In this document: positions 1-8,092 of the stretch, piece by piece
Numbering within the stretch: position 1 is the stretch's first letter
How the letters are laid out: every line of letters starts with the position of its first letter
From: an uncultured Candidatus Melainabacteria bacterium
Lineage (GTDB): Bacteria > Cyanobacteriota > Vampirovibrionia > Gastranaerophilales > Gastranaerophilaceae
Direction of reading: 5' to 3'
Length of the DNA: 64,000 bases
NCBI GenBank assembly: GCA_934757245.1
Contig: CAKVLH010000007.1
Coordinates: forward strand, 18,354 to 82,353
Program-made: the position numbers and the translations under genes
The notes under the pieces: model-generated
Databases searched by the model: none
What the model was told of the DNA's origin: nothing
The model's input: only the letters and a program-made list of their open reading frames with translations

Positions 1-259
1 TTTCCCAATCAATATCATCTTCTGTTTCTTCCCCAGGTTCTACAATATGCTCGCCGTCTTCCAACATAAGCATAAGTGATAATCTGAGTTGTTTTTTGTA
101 ATTTTCAAGAGCCTTTTCTCTGGTTTTAGCACAAAACGCAAAGCTTGGAATTTCCTTTATCTCAATATAATGATAAGGATTTCCGTTAAAATCTAAGTCC
201 GTACCCTCTATAAGCGTCCAATCGAGGTTTAAATAATAATCTAAATCTTTATTAGTCAT
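1..259 (-). CDS. HicB-like antitoxin-family protein, partial (C-terminus outside window)
   Basis: The first 86 codons of a gene that runs off the left edge. The ATG at 257-259 overlaps the TAA stop of the upstream GerMN gene by 8 bases, so the two are translationally coupled. The visible protein has a short beta-rich segment (YHYIEIKEIPSFAFCAKT) followed by a helix (REKALENYKKQLRLSLMLML), the pattern of the HicB/DUF1902 fold: a strand-rich core, then a helix annotated in antitoxins and in unrelated solitary homologues. No HicA-like partner is seen, and it sits in an envelope operon, so a toxin-antitoxin role is doubtful. The family call is by pattern only. Confidence 0.5.
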   Translation of the reverse strand, partial: MTNKDLDYYLNLDWTLIEGTDLDFNGNPYHYIEIKEIPSFAFCAKTREKALENYKKQLRLSLMLMLEDGEHIVEPGEETEDDIDWE

Positions 260-887
260 CTAAAGACCTTTCGCTTAGAGGTTGTTTAACCATAATTCCT
301 TCTCCGCCTACAACATCCGCTTGTTTACCGTTAATGTATAAATAAACAGGCAAGTTAGTGTTGGCTTTTGCGGTTTTAATTACCTGCATAACTCTTGTAT
401 AAGTGCTTTCAGCTCCACCACCACTTTCAAAAGAAGATGAAAGGTCTATCATAATACTGCCTTCGCCTTCTCTAATTGATAAAATCTTTGTATTAGAAGG
501 AATTTCGGAAGTAAAGCCTTTTGATTTTTCCCAATTAGAAGGTGCTGAAATTAATTCTTTTATTGCGTAGGCAAAGCAAGATTTTTCTTTTGCTGTGTCG
601 CATTTGCGATTTAATGAGCGCAATTTCCCGTTAGAATCAGATGCAAAAATTTTAACAGATTTAATTGTATGTTTTTGCGGAGTTTCGGTTGGAATTTCAC
701 TCGGCGTTGTAGTCGTAATTTCTTCAAGTATTTCAGGCGGTAATTCTGCGTTATTGTCTTTTTCCTGATGATTAAAAGACGGCAGGCTCGGAAGATGTAC
801 TCCTTCTGCTGAAAAGAAAGAGAAATATACATACGCGGCCGATATTGTAATTAGAATAAACAAGCCCAGCTTTTGAGAAAAATTCAT
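252..887 (-). CDS. GerMN-domain membrane-anchored protein
   Basis: 211 residues. An N-terminal hydrophobic segment (about residues 8-25) acts as signal anchor, followed by a Pro/Glu/Thr-rich linker (about 40-70) and a GerMN domain (about 75-205) with the typical ELISAPS, IDLSSSF and LPVYLYING pattern. GerMN domains occur in spore-germination GerM and in cell-envelope or peptidoglycan-associated proteins of non-sporulating bacteria, including cyanobacteria; the biochemical role is unknown. An AGGAGA ribosome binding site lies just before the ATG at 885-887. Three bases separate it from the preceding DUF2993 gene, so it is the middle gene of a minus-strand operon. Confidence 0.75.
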   Translation of the reverse strand: MNFSQKLGLFILITISAAYVYFSFFSAEGVHLPSLPSFNHQEKDNNAELPPEILEEITTTTPSEIPTETPQKHTIKSVKIFASDSNGKLRSLNRKCDTAKEKSCFAYAIKELISAPSNWEKSKGFTSEIPSNTKILSIREGEGSIMIDLSSSFESGGGAESTYTRVMQVIKTAKANTNLPVYLYINGKQADVVGGEGIMVKQPLSERSLDD

Positions 888-890
888 AGA

Positions 891-1709
891 CTACTCTCCT
901 TTTACAAATATTTTACCATTAACTTGGACGTTGTTGTCAACTATTTTTACATTCTCAATATTTGCTTTGCATTCTTTAGATTCAAGCAACATCATTGTGA
1001 ATTCTAATGGGTTCAAAAGGTTCAACATATTTGCAACTTTACTCAAAGAAACTTTGCCATAAGCGCTGTCTAGTTTTACATTAACGGCTCTAATCTTTCC
1101 GTTTTTAACTTCAAAATTGGAAGATGCTACAAAAACTTTATCTTTTGGAGAAGGTGCTATTGGAAAGTTGTAATATGTCAAAATATAAAATTTGCCATCA
1201 TAAATCTTAGTTTTTACGCTTTTAACCTGAAACATCGGATATGCAAGATTGTTAATGTTATTAACTACTGCTTTATAATTTCCATGTTCGAGTGCTTTAT
1301 TCAAGCTATCTTCAGAAAGTCGCATGTCGTAAGCGTATGTCATATCAGATTTGAACACTATCGGGTCTTTTGTGTAATCAATGTAATTGTAATCACTCAA
1401 AGATTTAAGATGAACATAAGGAATTGTGATATCGTCAACTTTTACGTCTTTACCTGTAAGTTCAAGTTCTTTGAAGATACCTTTTTTCATACTGGCAAGC
1501 GTATAGCCTGAAAATCTTACTTTAAAATTTGCGCCGGTTTCTTTTTTTAATGCGCTTTTTATTGTATGCTCAACAATACCTTCTGCAATCGGATTCATAA
1601 TTGCAAAATGCTTGTTATTTTTTAAGTAATCTTCTGAATATTTGTCTGTCGCAAAAGTCGCGCCACAAGATAAACCTACGATAATAAGTAATAATAAAAT
1701 CTTTTTCAT
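891..1709 (-). CDS. DUF2993 (LmeA-like) exported lipid-binding protein
   Basis: 272 residues with an N-terminal signal peptide (MKKILLLLIIVGLSCGATFA). The rest matches the DUF2993/LmeA pattern: an amphipathic start (AIMNPIAEGIVEHTIKSALKK), repeated strands with KVDDITIPYVHL, and a Ser-rich middle. LmeA of actinobacteria binds phospholipids in the periplasm; cyanobacterial homologues are abundant and uncharacterised. It is the first gene of the operon with the GerMN and HicB-like genes; a promoter is visible upstream and an AAGGAAG ribosome binding site precedes the ATG. The role in envelope lipid handling is inference from the family. Confidence 0.7.
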   Translation of the reverse strand: MKKILLLLIIVGLSCGATFATDKYSEDYLKNNKHFAIMNPIAEGIVEHTIKSALKKETGANFKVRFSGYTLASMKKGIFKELELTGKDVKVDDITIPYVHLKSLSDYNYIDYTKDPIVFKSDMTYAYDMRLSEDSLNKALEHGNYKAVVNNINNLAYPMFQVKSVKTKIYDGKFYILTYYNFPIAPSPKDKVFVASSNFEVKNGKIRAVNVKLDSAYGKVSLSKVANMLNLLNPLEFTMMLLESKECKANIENVKIVDNNVQVNGKIFVKGE

Positions 1710-1749
1710 AATAACTTCCTTTTTAGGGCAAATCCCTTATCTTATTTAT

Positions 1750-1778
1750 ATAATAGACTAAACAAGGATAAATGTTAA
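1750..1778 (-). promoter_or_regulatory. Sigma-70-type promoter of the DUF2993-GerMN operon
   Basis: On the minus strand, a TTAACA -35 (1773-1778), a 17-base spacer and a TATTAT -10 (1750-1755) lie about 40 bases before the start codon at 1709. Confidence 0.55.
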
Positions 1779-1877
1779 GAGATGCTGTTGATTCAAAATT
1801 TAGAAAAATAAAAATTTGCTAATTTGTCTAATACTTTTTGCCAATTTTTTTTATAATTAACGTCTTAACATGTGTTT

Positions 1878-3188
1878 ATGACGAATCCTGTAAATAAACT
1901 CTTGGTAGCACTTGGTGAAAATACTGTCTTATCTCCGGATAAATGGAGTTTGGAACATCTTTGCCAAGCAGATAATAAAAAATGGATTTCAAATATTGTA
2001 CCTGTTGAGCTTTTAGCTAGAAGTATTAAACAAGCTGTTGAAACTCTTGTAACAATTAACGAGGCTAACGAGTTTTACAAAGAATTTCCAAATGAAATTC
2101 AAACGCCGAATTACGGGCATAAATGGGGACGAATTGCAAATTATATAGAAATTAATAATCGCGCAATTGCTGAAATGCATAAAAATAGAACAAAAAATGG
2201 GATTCTTAGCTCTATTAAGCTTTTGCCTGCAATTCCACCATCTGCAAAAAGTTGGGCAAACTGCGTTATTTTATCGCAAATCTTTCCAAATATTTATGGC
2301 GACGGATATAATAAAGGTGTCGGAGAAGAAAATTCAATTTATGGAATTCGGCTGAATGCAGGATATAGCGCAAACATAATTGATTTTGATATTTCAGTTT
2401 CGCCGGAAGAACAATTTGTGGCGTTCAATGATTTGGCGCATATTCATGGGTTAAAAACAGGTTTTAGAACGGTAATTTCAGCTGATCAGATTAAAGTTGC
2501 AACACCATACAAAGATGACGTTACTTTGGATTGGAAAAATCCTGAACATCAAGAACTATTTATTAATGAGCACGTAAAACTTATTAAACTCGGGTTTGAA
2601 GCGGTTTTTATTGATTCAGCTAAGCATATTGGCGGATACGATATGGGCAATTATGCAGGAGTTGGTGCGCTTCCTGAATATAATCAAATGCAATACATTT
2701 TGCATGAAATCAGAAAACGTAGTGGTTCTGAAACGCTTAGTTTTGTTGGAGAAAAAAGTACAGGTGATTTTGCGCGCTATCAGAACTTAGGTTTGACTGC
2801 AGGAACAGCGTTTGTTTCTCCTGATAATTATGACAAAGTTAAATGTTGGTCAACAAAATTCAAGTACAGCAAAGACTATGCTCCTGGGGTAGAAGTCTCC
2901 AACGATAATGATATGGGCGGAAGAAGCTATGAAGATCGCTTAAGACGCATAAATTCGATACTTTTTGCTTACGAATATCCGAGTGATAAACTGCCGAGTT
3001 TTATGCAAATGGAAGATTTATTTCCGCTTAGATATGATACAAGTACGCACAATCTTATGATGACAAATCCGTCGTTTTCTGAGGACGGAACGCCGGAAAG
3101 CCATTGGGAAAATTTGTTTACCAAGGATGATGGAAGGGTTTACAACTCAAAAGTTGCGTCGCTTTTTAGATATGCGCTTAATATGTAA
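1878..3188 (+). CDS. TIM-barrel protein resembling the alpha-amylase (GH13) superfamily
   Basis: 436 residues from the ATG at 1878; a GTG two codons earlier is also open, but neither has a Shine-Dalgarno sequence. A TATAAT box at 1852-1857 suggests a very short leader. I do not recognise a close family. The protein reads as a beta/alpha barrel: ISSIKLLPAIPP-like strand, NIIDFDISVSPEEQFVAFNDLAHIHGLK, then GFEAVFIDSAKHIGG and ETLSFVGEKSTG, which recalls the strand-helix pattern and FxDxxKH site of GH13 enzymes. No signal peptide, so it is probably cytoplasmic. A glycosidase or glucan-modifying role is only a guess from this pattern. Monocistronic, ahead of the rpsL promoter. Confidence 0.45.
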   Translation: MTNPVNKLLVALGENTVLSPDKWSLEHLCQADNKKWISNIVPVELLARSIKQAVETLVTINEANEFYKEFPNEIQTPNYGHKWGRIANYIEINNRAIAEMHKNRTKNGILSSIKLLPAIPPSAKSWANCVILSQIFPNIYGDGYNKGVGEENSIYGIRLNAGYSANIIDFDISVSPEEQFVAFNDLAHIHGLKTGFRTVISADQIKVATPYKDDVTLDWKNPEHQELFINEHVKLIKLGFEAVFIDSAKHIGGYDMGNYAGVGALPEYNQMQYILHEIRKRSGSETLSFVGEKSTGDFARYQNLGLTAGTAFVSPDNYDKVKCWSTKFKYSKDYAPGVEVSNDNDMGGRSYEDRLRRINSILFAYEYPSDKLPSFMQMEDLFPLRYDTSTHNLMMTNPSFSEDGTPESHWENLFTKDDGRVYNSKVASLFRYALNM

Positions 3189-3379
3189 ACTGAGATATTT
3201 GTGCATTATTAGGTTTATTATTATGGATTACCGCGAGAAACAGAATTTCTCTAGCAATAATCGGATGTTAGGCTTTTTAGTCTGAGAGAGGCAAAGGGTA
3301 TTTGGCGCTGAAGTCGTCCAAAGAAAAGTTGCTTGTTTTTTTGCTTGCTTAATAATTTATTACAAAAAACGCTAAACGA
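3189..3379. other. Non-coding spacer upstream of the rpsL promoter
   Basis: No open frame with a ribosome binding site. A short hairpin (GAGAAA...TTTCTC near 3234-3252) and a U-rich stretch near 3336 are visible but no clear intrinsic terminator for the preceding gene. A CTGAGA hexamer near 3282 is not part of a riboswitch. Confidence 0.4.
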
Positions 3380-3408
3380 TTGACAGTTAGTCATGTTCAT
3401 CCTAATAT
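3380..3408 (+). promoter_or_regulatory. Promoter of the rpsL-rpsG operon
   Basis: Consensus TTGACA (3380-3385), exactly 17 bases, TAATAT (3403-3408). Transcription would start near 3415, giving a leader of about 117 bases before rpsL. The leader may carry a ribosomal-protein control element, but I cannot identify one. Confidence 0.8.
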
Positions 3409-3531
3409 GAAGGTACTCTAGTCGAAATTTCTGCCGGATTTGACGGCTTGGAGTTAAATTGAAAGCGTCAGGTTATAAGCTTGAAACGGTTCAATGGAAA
3501 GAAAAAATAAAAGGTAAAAGGAGAAAAAGTT

Positions 3532-3915
3532 ATGCCTACTATGAACCAGCTTGTGCGTTCAGAACGTAAAAAGCTAAAAGACAAAACCAAATCACCGGCT
3601 CTTATGGAATGTCCACAAAGACGCGGTGTTTGTACTAGGGTTTATACAACAACCCCTAAAAAACCAAACTCAGCTTTGAGAAAAGTTGCCAGAGTAAGAC
3701 TTACTAACGGATTTGAAGTAACTTCTTATATCCCAGGTATCGGACACAACTTACAAGAACACAGCGTTGTTCTTATCAGAGGCGGAAGAGTTAAAGACCT
3801 TCCTGGTGTAAGATATCACATCGTACGTGGTACTTTAGATACAGCAGGTGTTGCTAACAGAACACAAAGCCGTTCTAAATATGGTGCTAAGAGAGCTAAA
3901 GGAGGTAAGAAATAA
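3532..3915 (+). CDS. rpsL: 30S ribosomal protein S12
   Basis: 127 residues, full length. The conserved core is intact: [25 protein letters not shown]-equivalent [11 protein letters not shown], and [13 protein letters not shown]. The lysines at positions 43 and 88 where streptomycin-resistance substitutions arise in other bacteria are unchanged. S12 sits at the decoding centre of the small subunit. An AAAAGGAGAAAAAG ribosome binding site precedes the ATG, and the stop TAA overlaps the ATG of rpsG by one base. It is the first gene of a two-gene str operon. Confidence 0.98.
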   Translation: MPTMNQLVRSERKKLKDKTKSPALMECPQRRGVCTRVYTTTPKKPNSALRKVARVRLTNGFEVTSYIPGIGHNLQEHSVVLIRGGRVKDLPGVRYHIVRGTLDTAGVANRTQSRSKYGAKRAKGGKK

Positions 3916-4385
3916 TGTCTAGAAGATCTAAACCGGAAAGAAGAATTCCTTCAGCTGACCCTATTTATAACAGCGTAGATGTTTCAAAATTCATCAATAG
4001 AGTTATGAGACGTGGTAAAAAATCACTTGCTGAAAAAATATTCTATTCAACAATTTCAAAGGTTGAAGAAAGAACAAATGAAAAAGGCTTGGAAATTTTC
4101 CAAAAAGCACTTACAAATGCTACTCCATTATTGGAAGTTAAAGCAAGACGTATCGGTGGTTCTACTTACCAAGTGCCTATCGATGTTAAACCGGACAGAG
4201 GTTTCGCTCTAGCTTCTTCATGGATTATTGCAGCAGCTAAAAACAGAAGCGGTAAATCATTCGTAGAAAAACTTACAAGCGAATTGGTTGACGCATCTAA
4301 TGGTAACGGCGCAGCTTGCAAAAAACGTGAAGACACCCACAGAATGGCTGAAGCTAACAAAGCATTTGCTCACTACAGATATTAA
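3915..4385 (+). CDS. rpsG: 30S ribosomal protein S7
   Basis: 156 residues, the usual length. It starts [10 protein letters not shown] and has the conserved MRRGKKSLAE, ARRIGGSTYQVP and KKREDTHRMAEANKAFAHYR segments. S7 nucleates assembly of the 30S head by binding the 3' domain of 16S rRNA. One-base overlap with rpsL means coupled translation. The operon ends here with an intrinsic terminator; fusA and tuf, which usually follow, are absent. Confidence 0.98.
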   Translation: MSRRSKPERRIPSADPIYNSVDVSKFINRVMRRGKKSLAEKIFYSTISKVEERTNEKGLEIFQKALTNATPLLEVKARRIGGSTYQVPIDVKPDRGFALASSWIIAAAKNRSGKSFVEKLTSELVDASNGNGAACKKREDTHRMAEANKAFAHYRY

Positions 4386-4406
4386 TATAATATTTAATAT
4401 TAAAAA

Positions 4407-4440
4407 AATGACGTCTTGTAATCAAGGCGTCATTTTTTTT
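4407..4440 (+). terminator. Intrinsic terminator of the rpsL-rpsG operon
   Basis: AATGACGTCTTG (4407-4418), TAAT loop, CAAGGCGTCATT (4423-4434, one G-U pair), then a run of T to 4440. Confidence 0.9.
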
Positions 4441-4467
4441 GCCGGCATGAATTTTATAAATTTTATC

Positions 4468-4495
4468 TTGGCAAAAAATCTTGATGTATTATAAT
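4468..4495 (+). promoter_or_regulatory. Promoter of the small gene at 4540
   Basis: TTGGCA (4468-4473), 16 bases, TATAAT (4490-4495). Confidence 0.6.
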
Positions 4496-4539
4496 AATAA
4501 AACACACCGAAATATACATTTACTTGAAAGGAAATCGAA

Positions 4540-4716
4540 ATGATTAGCAATAATCTTGCTTTGTCGTCTCAAAATTTACGTAAAACTGCAAATATAAAAC
4601 AAAAATCTTACGCTACAAAACCTGCCATATCTACGACCAAAGTTAAATTATTGGCAAGAGTTCAGCAATCTCATACAAACCTGTTTAATTTTATTAATGA
4701 TTCTTTTGTTAAATAA
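4540..4716 (+). CDS. Small hypothetical protein, 58 residues
   Basis: Own promoter (4468-4495) and a GAAAGGA ribosome binding site 8 bases before the ATG support it as real. The protein is polar and basic (MISNNLALSSQNLRKTANIK at the start), with no hydrophobic segment and no recognised domain. It stands alone between the str operon terminator and a convergent glycosyltransferase gene. Confidence 0.6.
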   Translation: MISNNLALSSQNLRKTANIKQKSYATKPAISTTKVKLLARVQQSHTNLFNFINDSFVK

Positions 4717-4745
4717 TAAGAGGGGTAAGCATTAATGCTTGCTTT

Positions 4746-5615
4746 TTAAAAATTATTTTCAAGTTCTATCTTACAAATCGGTATTCCCAATATGCAGAAT
4801 AGAACCAGATGTTTCCATTTTTTTATGTCCAAAAGTTCTAAACCAAATAGCTTTAGTTTAAATCTTTTTTGCGCTTTATATTTCTTATAATTAACTTTTA
4901 ACCCTCTTTTGCGTACATATTCAATGCATTCTGCACATGCTTTTTTTAAGTCTTCTTGATGTGTTGTGTTAAATGCTTCTGTTATGGATTCCGGATTACG
5001 TTCGTAATAATAATGAGCACTTGGGACGGTTATTAAATTTCCTAACTTATCAACTGCAATATGACTCCAGATAATATCTTCAAAAGTTTTTCCAACAGGA
5101 AAATAACATTTATATCTTAAAAGTAGCTCTCTTTTGTATATTTTATTCACTATGTAACACTTGCGTGGAATGTTACAAGCTTTATATTTATCTACCGTTT
5201 TTTTATAAATTTTTGCTGTTTTAATCTTTGTGCAACTTTTGTATCTACTACCTTTAGGTCTTAGAATATCTCCGCAGGCAATATCACAGTTGTTTGTACT
5301 AGCTGCTTCGTATAGTTTTTGAAAGAAATCTGCATCAACCCAATCATCTGAATCTATAAAGCCTACATATTCTCCATTTACAATATCTAAAGCATTATTT
5401 CGAGCAGATGAAACTCCTTGATTTTCTTGGTCTATAACTTTTATTCTGGAATCTCTTTGTGCGTAATTTTGTAGAATTCTTAAAGAATTGTCGCTAGAAC
5501 CGTCATTAACACAGATGATTTCTATATCTTTAAGAGTTTGACTTATCAAACTGTTTAAACATTTTTCTAAATATTCTTCAGTGTTATACACTGGAACGAT
5601 TACTGAAATTTTCAT
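4746..5615 (-). CDS. Family 2 glycosyltransferase
   Basis: 289 residues. The GT-A fold is plain: SVIVPVYNTEEYLEKCLNSL at the N-terminus, EIICVNDGSSDNS for nucleotide-sugar binding, and the DxD metal site in GFIDSDDWVDADF. The C-terminal third carries the usual EDIIWSH segment and a variable tail. It transfers a sugar from an activated donor, probably for surface polysaccharide or lipopolysaccharide, at the cytoplasmic side of the membrane; acceptor unknown. Monocistronic; its promoter overlaps an inverted repeat shared with the divergent Xre gene. Confidence 0.88.
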   Translation of the reverse strand: MKISVIVPVYNTEEYLEKCLNSLISQTLKDIEIICVNDGSSDNSLRILQNYAQRDSRIKVIDQENQGVSSARNNALDIVNGEYVGFIDSDDWVDADFFQKLYEAASTNNCDIACGDILRPKGSRYKSCTKIKTAKIYKKTVDKYKACNIPRKCYIVNKIYKRELLLRYKCYFPVGKTFEDIIWSHIAVDKLGNLITVPSAHYYYERNPESITEAFNTTHQEDLKKACAECIEYVRKRGLKVNYKKYKAQKRFKLKLFGLELLDIKKWKHLVLFCILGIPICKIELENNF

Positions 5616-5667
5616 ACTCCTCCTATTAAAACTGTCTATTTTGATAAAAATCAGTAGTTTTACGTCT

Positions 5668-5716
5668 ATAATATCATGTAATATTATCCATTGTCAATGA
5701 AAATAGATAATATTAC
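5668..5716. promoter_or_regulatory. Divergent promoter region with 11-bp inverted repeat (operator candidate)
   Basis: GTAATATTATC (5678-5688) and GATAATATTAC (5706-5716) are perfect inverted repeats 17 bases apart. On the minus strand a TTGACA (5692-5697) and TATTAT (5668-5673), 18 bases apart, form the glycosyltransferase promoter across the left half-site. Binding by the adjacent Xre protein is an inference. Confidence 0.5.
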
Positions 5717-5768
5717 TAGGTGTTAAAATTCTTTATTCCTCAATAAAATATTTTATACAGAGGTTGTT

Positions 5769-6086
5769 ATGAACAAATTAAAACTATTTGGTAAAAGGAT
5801 TAGAGAATTACGTAAAAAATCGGGTTTTACTCAAGAACAACTTTCTGAAAAAATAGGTTTGTATCAAAAACAAATCGGTAATATTGAAACCGGAAATTGT
5901 TTTACAACGATGCAGAATCTGGAAAAATTTTCTCAAGTTTTTGATGTAGAGATTAAGGATTTGTTTGATTTTGATTACAAAGAAGAACGCGAAGTTCTTG
6001 TTCGTAAGATAAATACTTTAATTGCAAATAGTTCAGATGAAGAATTAAGAAAACTCTATCGTATAATGTGTGTTGTGTTTAAATGA
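5769..6086 (+). CDS. Xre-family transcriptional regulator
   Basis: 105 residues. Residues about 8-65 form a Cro/C1-type helix-turn-helix: FGKRIRELRKKSGFTQEQLS, EKIGLYQKQIGNIETG, then LEKFSQVFDVEIKDLF. The C-terminal 40 residues are acidic and helical, probably for dimerisation. It shares length and architecture with the protein at 61274. No phage or toxin gene is adjacent. An AGAGG ribosome binding site precedes the ATG. It may regulate itself and the divergent glycosyltransferase. Confidence 0.85.
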   Translation: MNKLKLFGKRIRELRKKSGFTQEQLSEKIGLYQKQIGNIETGNCFTTMQNLEKFSQVFDVEIKDLFDFDYKEEREVLVRKINTLIANSSDEELRKLYRIMCVVFK

Positions 6087-6158
6087 TTAATTAAAGATAT
6101 TTGTATGCTAAGATTTTGTTTACAATTCTTAAATCATTTTCCTAATGAGGCAATTTTA

Positions 6159-6186
6159 TTGTTTTTCATGACTTATTATATATAAT
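6159..6186 (+). promoter_or_regulatory. Promoter of the gene at 6206
   Basis: TTGTTT (6159-6164), 16 bases, TATAAT (6181-6186); transcription would start near 6193, about 13 bases before the ATG. Confidence 0.55.
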
Positions 6187-6205
6187 AGACTTGCGGGAAA
6201 ATTGT

Positions 6206-7228
6206 ATGTTACATGTAAATAGTGCGTATGAAACTCAATATAACAAAACTTTTACTTCAAATCCGACTAAAGATGCTGATATGGGGAAGGCAGAAACGCC
6301 TATGCCGGAAGAAAGTAAAAAGCGCGCTGCTACCTATATGATTGGTGCAACAGCTTTAGCATCTGTTATAATGCTTGGGGTATTAGGGCATAATGGTAAG
6401 CTTGGAAGCAAGATTCAAAGGCTTTTAGGGGGAAAAACAGAACAGACTATTAAAGTAGCTACTAATCCACAAGACAATGCAAAAAAAGTTTTGGGCGAAC
6501 TATATGAAAAAGTTATCACAAAGGCACAAAAAGACGGTAATACAAGAAGAGCAGGCATTTTTAAGCAATGCAAGGATAATATAAATTCGCTTGATACACA
6601 AACTATGTATGGAAACTTGCTTGACGCGTTATACAAAGATTTAAGGCTTGGTGAGTATCCGACATCAGCTCTTGTTACAAAAAATATAGAAGAAATAACC
6701 GCAAAAGGCACAGCTTCGATTAAGGTTAAAAACCAAAACGGTTGGCATTATCGAACGCCAATTGCGAGAAAAAGTGGTAAGAGCGTAGATAGGATTTCAG
6801 TAAACGTTTTAGCTGATGAAAAACTTATTAAATCTTTAGATGATTTGTTCACTTCCGGCAAGGTTAAAGGATATTATAAAACTCCGGATACTAATTTGAA
6901 TTGGCTTGAGCGCCACGACCCTATTACAATTTATCTTGATGAGAAAGCAACACCTGAAACGCTTGATGCTGTAAAAACAGCTTGTGAAAAATATATTCGC
7001 TCAACAGAGGATGTTTTGTCAGGCAAAAAGTTTGCGTCCGGCATGGCATTGCAAAAATCTCCGGACGAAAAAGATATTAAAGCTGTTTTAGAGCAAGCTA
7101 AAAATATAGATCCGATTTTGGAAGATGTTTTAAGAAAACAATTCACAGATACCGCAAGCGGTAAATTGATTACGTCTGCCGGATATATGGATTCTGCGAA
7201 TAAATTAATAAATTTGATAAAGGGATAA
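6206..7228 (+). CDS. Lineage-specific hypothetical protein with one membrane segment
   Basis: 340 residues from the ATG at 6206; a TTG at 6191 lies in frame but falls at or before the predicted transcript start, so I reject it. GGGA lies 7 bases before the ATG. The polar N-terminus (MLHVNSAYETQYNKTFTSNP) is followed by a hydrophobic stretch (about residues 43-60, MIGATALASVIMLGVLG) and a long soluble helical C-terminal domain (about 70-340) that I cannot assign. The layout, a short Asn/Phe-containing leader before a membrane segment, resembles the genes at 12237 and 12702. Function unknown. Confidence 0.7.
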   Translation: MLHVNSAYETQYNKTFTSNPTKDADMGKAETPMPEESKKRAATYMIGATALASVIMLGVLGHNGKLGSKIQRLLGGKTEQTIKVATNPQDNAKKVLGELYEKVITKAQKDGNTRRAGIFKQCKDNINSLDTQTMYGNLLDALYKDLRLGEYPTSALVTKNIEEITAKGTASIKVKNQNGWHYRTPIARKSGKSVDRISVNVLADEKLIKSLDDLFTSGKVKGYYKTPDTNLNWLERHDPITIYLDEKATPETLDAVKTACEKYIRSTEDVLSGKKFASGMALQKSPDEKDIKAVLEQAKNIDPILEDVLRKQFTDTASGKLITSAGYMDSANKLINLIKG

Positions 7229-7288
7229 AAATATTGATGTAAAAATTTGCATCTTGTGTTTTAATTTGAATGTATTTTATTGAACAAT

Positions 7289-7313
7289 GTAGGTTGGGGT
7301 TTCTACCCCACCC
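7289..7313. repeat. CTAC-type short hairpin repeat
   Basis: GTAGGTTGGGGTTTCTACCC with the complementary arm ending at 7313; see the finding on hairpins ending in GTAGG/CTAC. Confidence 0.6.
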
Positions 7314-7342
7314 AAAGCTTATAATATGCTGAAGGAGAGGTT

Positions 7343-7501
7343 ATGATTACAAGAGAAGTTCGCGAATGGTTGCAAAAAGTTGAACGCTGTCAGTATTCTT
7401 ATGATGACGCAATGCAAGAATTCATGCGTTTTTCAGCTTTTCTAACCAGAGAAGAAATGAAAATGATTAAAACTAAAATAGAACAAAGTTACGGCAAGTA
7501 G
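7343..7501 (+). CDS. Small hypothetical protein, 52 residues
   Basis: Strong GAAGGAGAGG ribosome binding site 6 bases before the ATG. The protein (MITREVREWLQKVERC at the start) is helical and charged, without a membrane segment. It ends 11 bases before the start of the TPR gene, so the two are probably cotranscribed. No family recognised. Confidence 0.7.
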   Translation: MITREVREWLQKVERCQYSYDDAMQEFMRFSAFLTREEMKMIKTKIEQSYGK

Positions 7502-7512
7502 GTTTTGGGGTT

Positions 7513-7977
7513 ATGTCAGAAGCAGAAGATAAACTTAATGAATTATCAGACTTTTTTAGGCGCATGAGTGCGAAAGTTAAATTGATTAAACTGATTGAGC
7601 ACGCCAAAATTGAGTATGATAAATATAATCTTGATTCTAGCTTAGAAAGTTTGGAAAAAGCTTACAAAATTGATAACAAAAATGCTACGGTTTTGCGTGG
7701 TTTAGGGTGTATAAATCAAGCGCAAGGAAATTTTGATAAAGCGATTGAGTTTTATAAAGAAGCTGTAAAAAATTCTACAAAAAAAGAAGTGGAATACAGT
7801 TTGCTCGGTACGATTTATTATTTGCAAGAAAATTTAGATGATGCTTTAAGATATTTCAATCTTGCTATTGATGCAAACGATGATTATGACGTAGCTTACG
7901 AAGGTCGAAACCAAGCGATGCTTGAAAATCATTTGAAGATTTTGGATTTACAGGATTCGTTAAAAAAATACTTCTAA
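7513..7977 (+). CDS. Tetratricopeptide-repeat protein
   Basis: 154 residues with about three TPR units: DSSLESLEKAYKIDNKNAT, GLGCINQAQGNFDKAIEFY and LLGTIYYLQENLDDALRYF, each with the spaced Gly/Ala/Tyr pattern. TPRs are protein-protein interaction scaffolds. No signal peptide, so cytoplasmic. It follows the 52-residue gene closely and precedes a response regulator gene that has its own 115-base spacer. Confidence 0.85.
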   Translation: MSEAEDKLNELSDFFRRMSAKVKLIKLIEHAKIEYDKYNLDSSLESLEKAYKIDNKNATVLRGLGCINQAQGNFDKAIEFYKEAVKNSTKKEVEYSLLGTIYYLQENLDDALRYFNLAIDANDDYDVAYEGRNQAMLENHLKILDLQDSLKKYF

Positions 7978-8092
7978 ATTTAAACAAAGCTGAAATAGTG
8001 CATTTAGCTTGATGCTTAACGATTACTTTTGCGCATAAAACATTCTAAGATTAATTTGGGGCAAAATACGCTCTATATGAAAGTGAGGTTTT

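Noticed and set aside
1..259. HicAB toxin-antitoxin module
   Set aside because: Only a HicB-like partial gene in an envelope operon is seen; no HicA gene lies upstream, and the downstream side is outside the window.
3270..3310. TPP riboswitch (CTGAGA hexamer before rpsL)
   Set aside because: The ACCTGATCTGG and stem elements are absent and the context is ribosomal.
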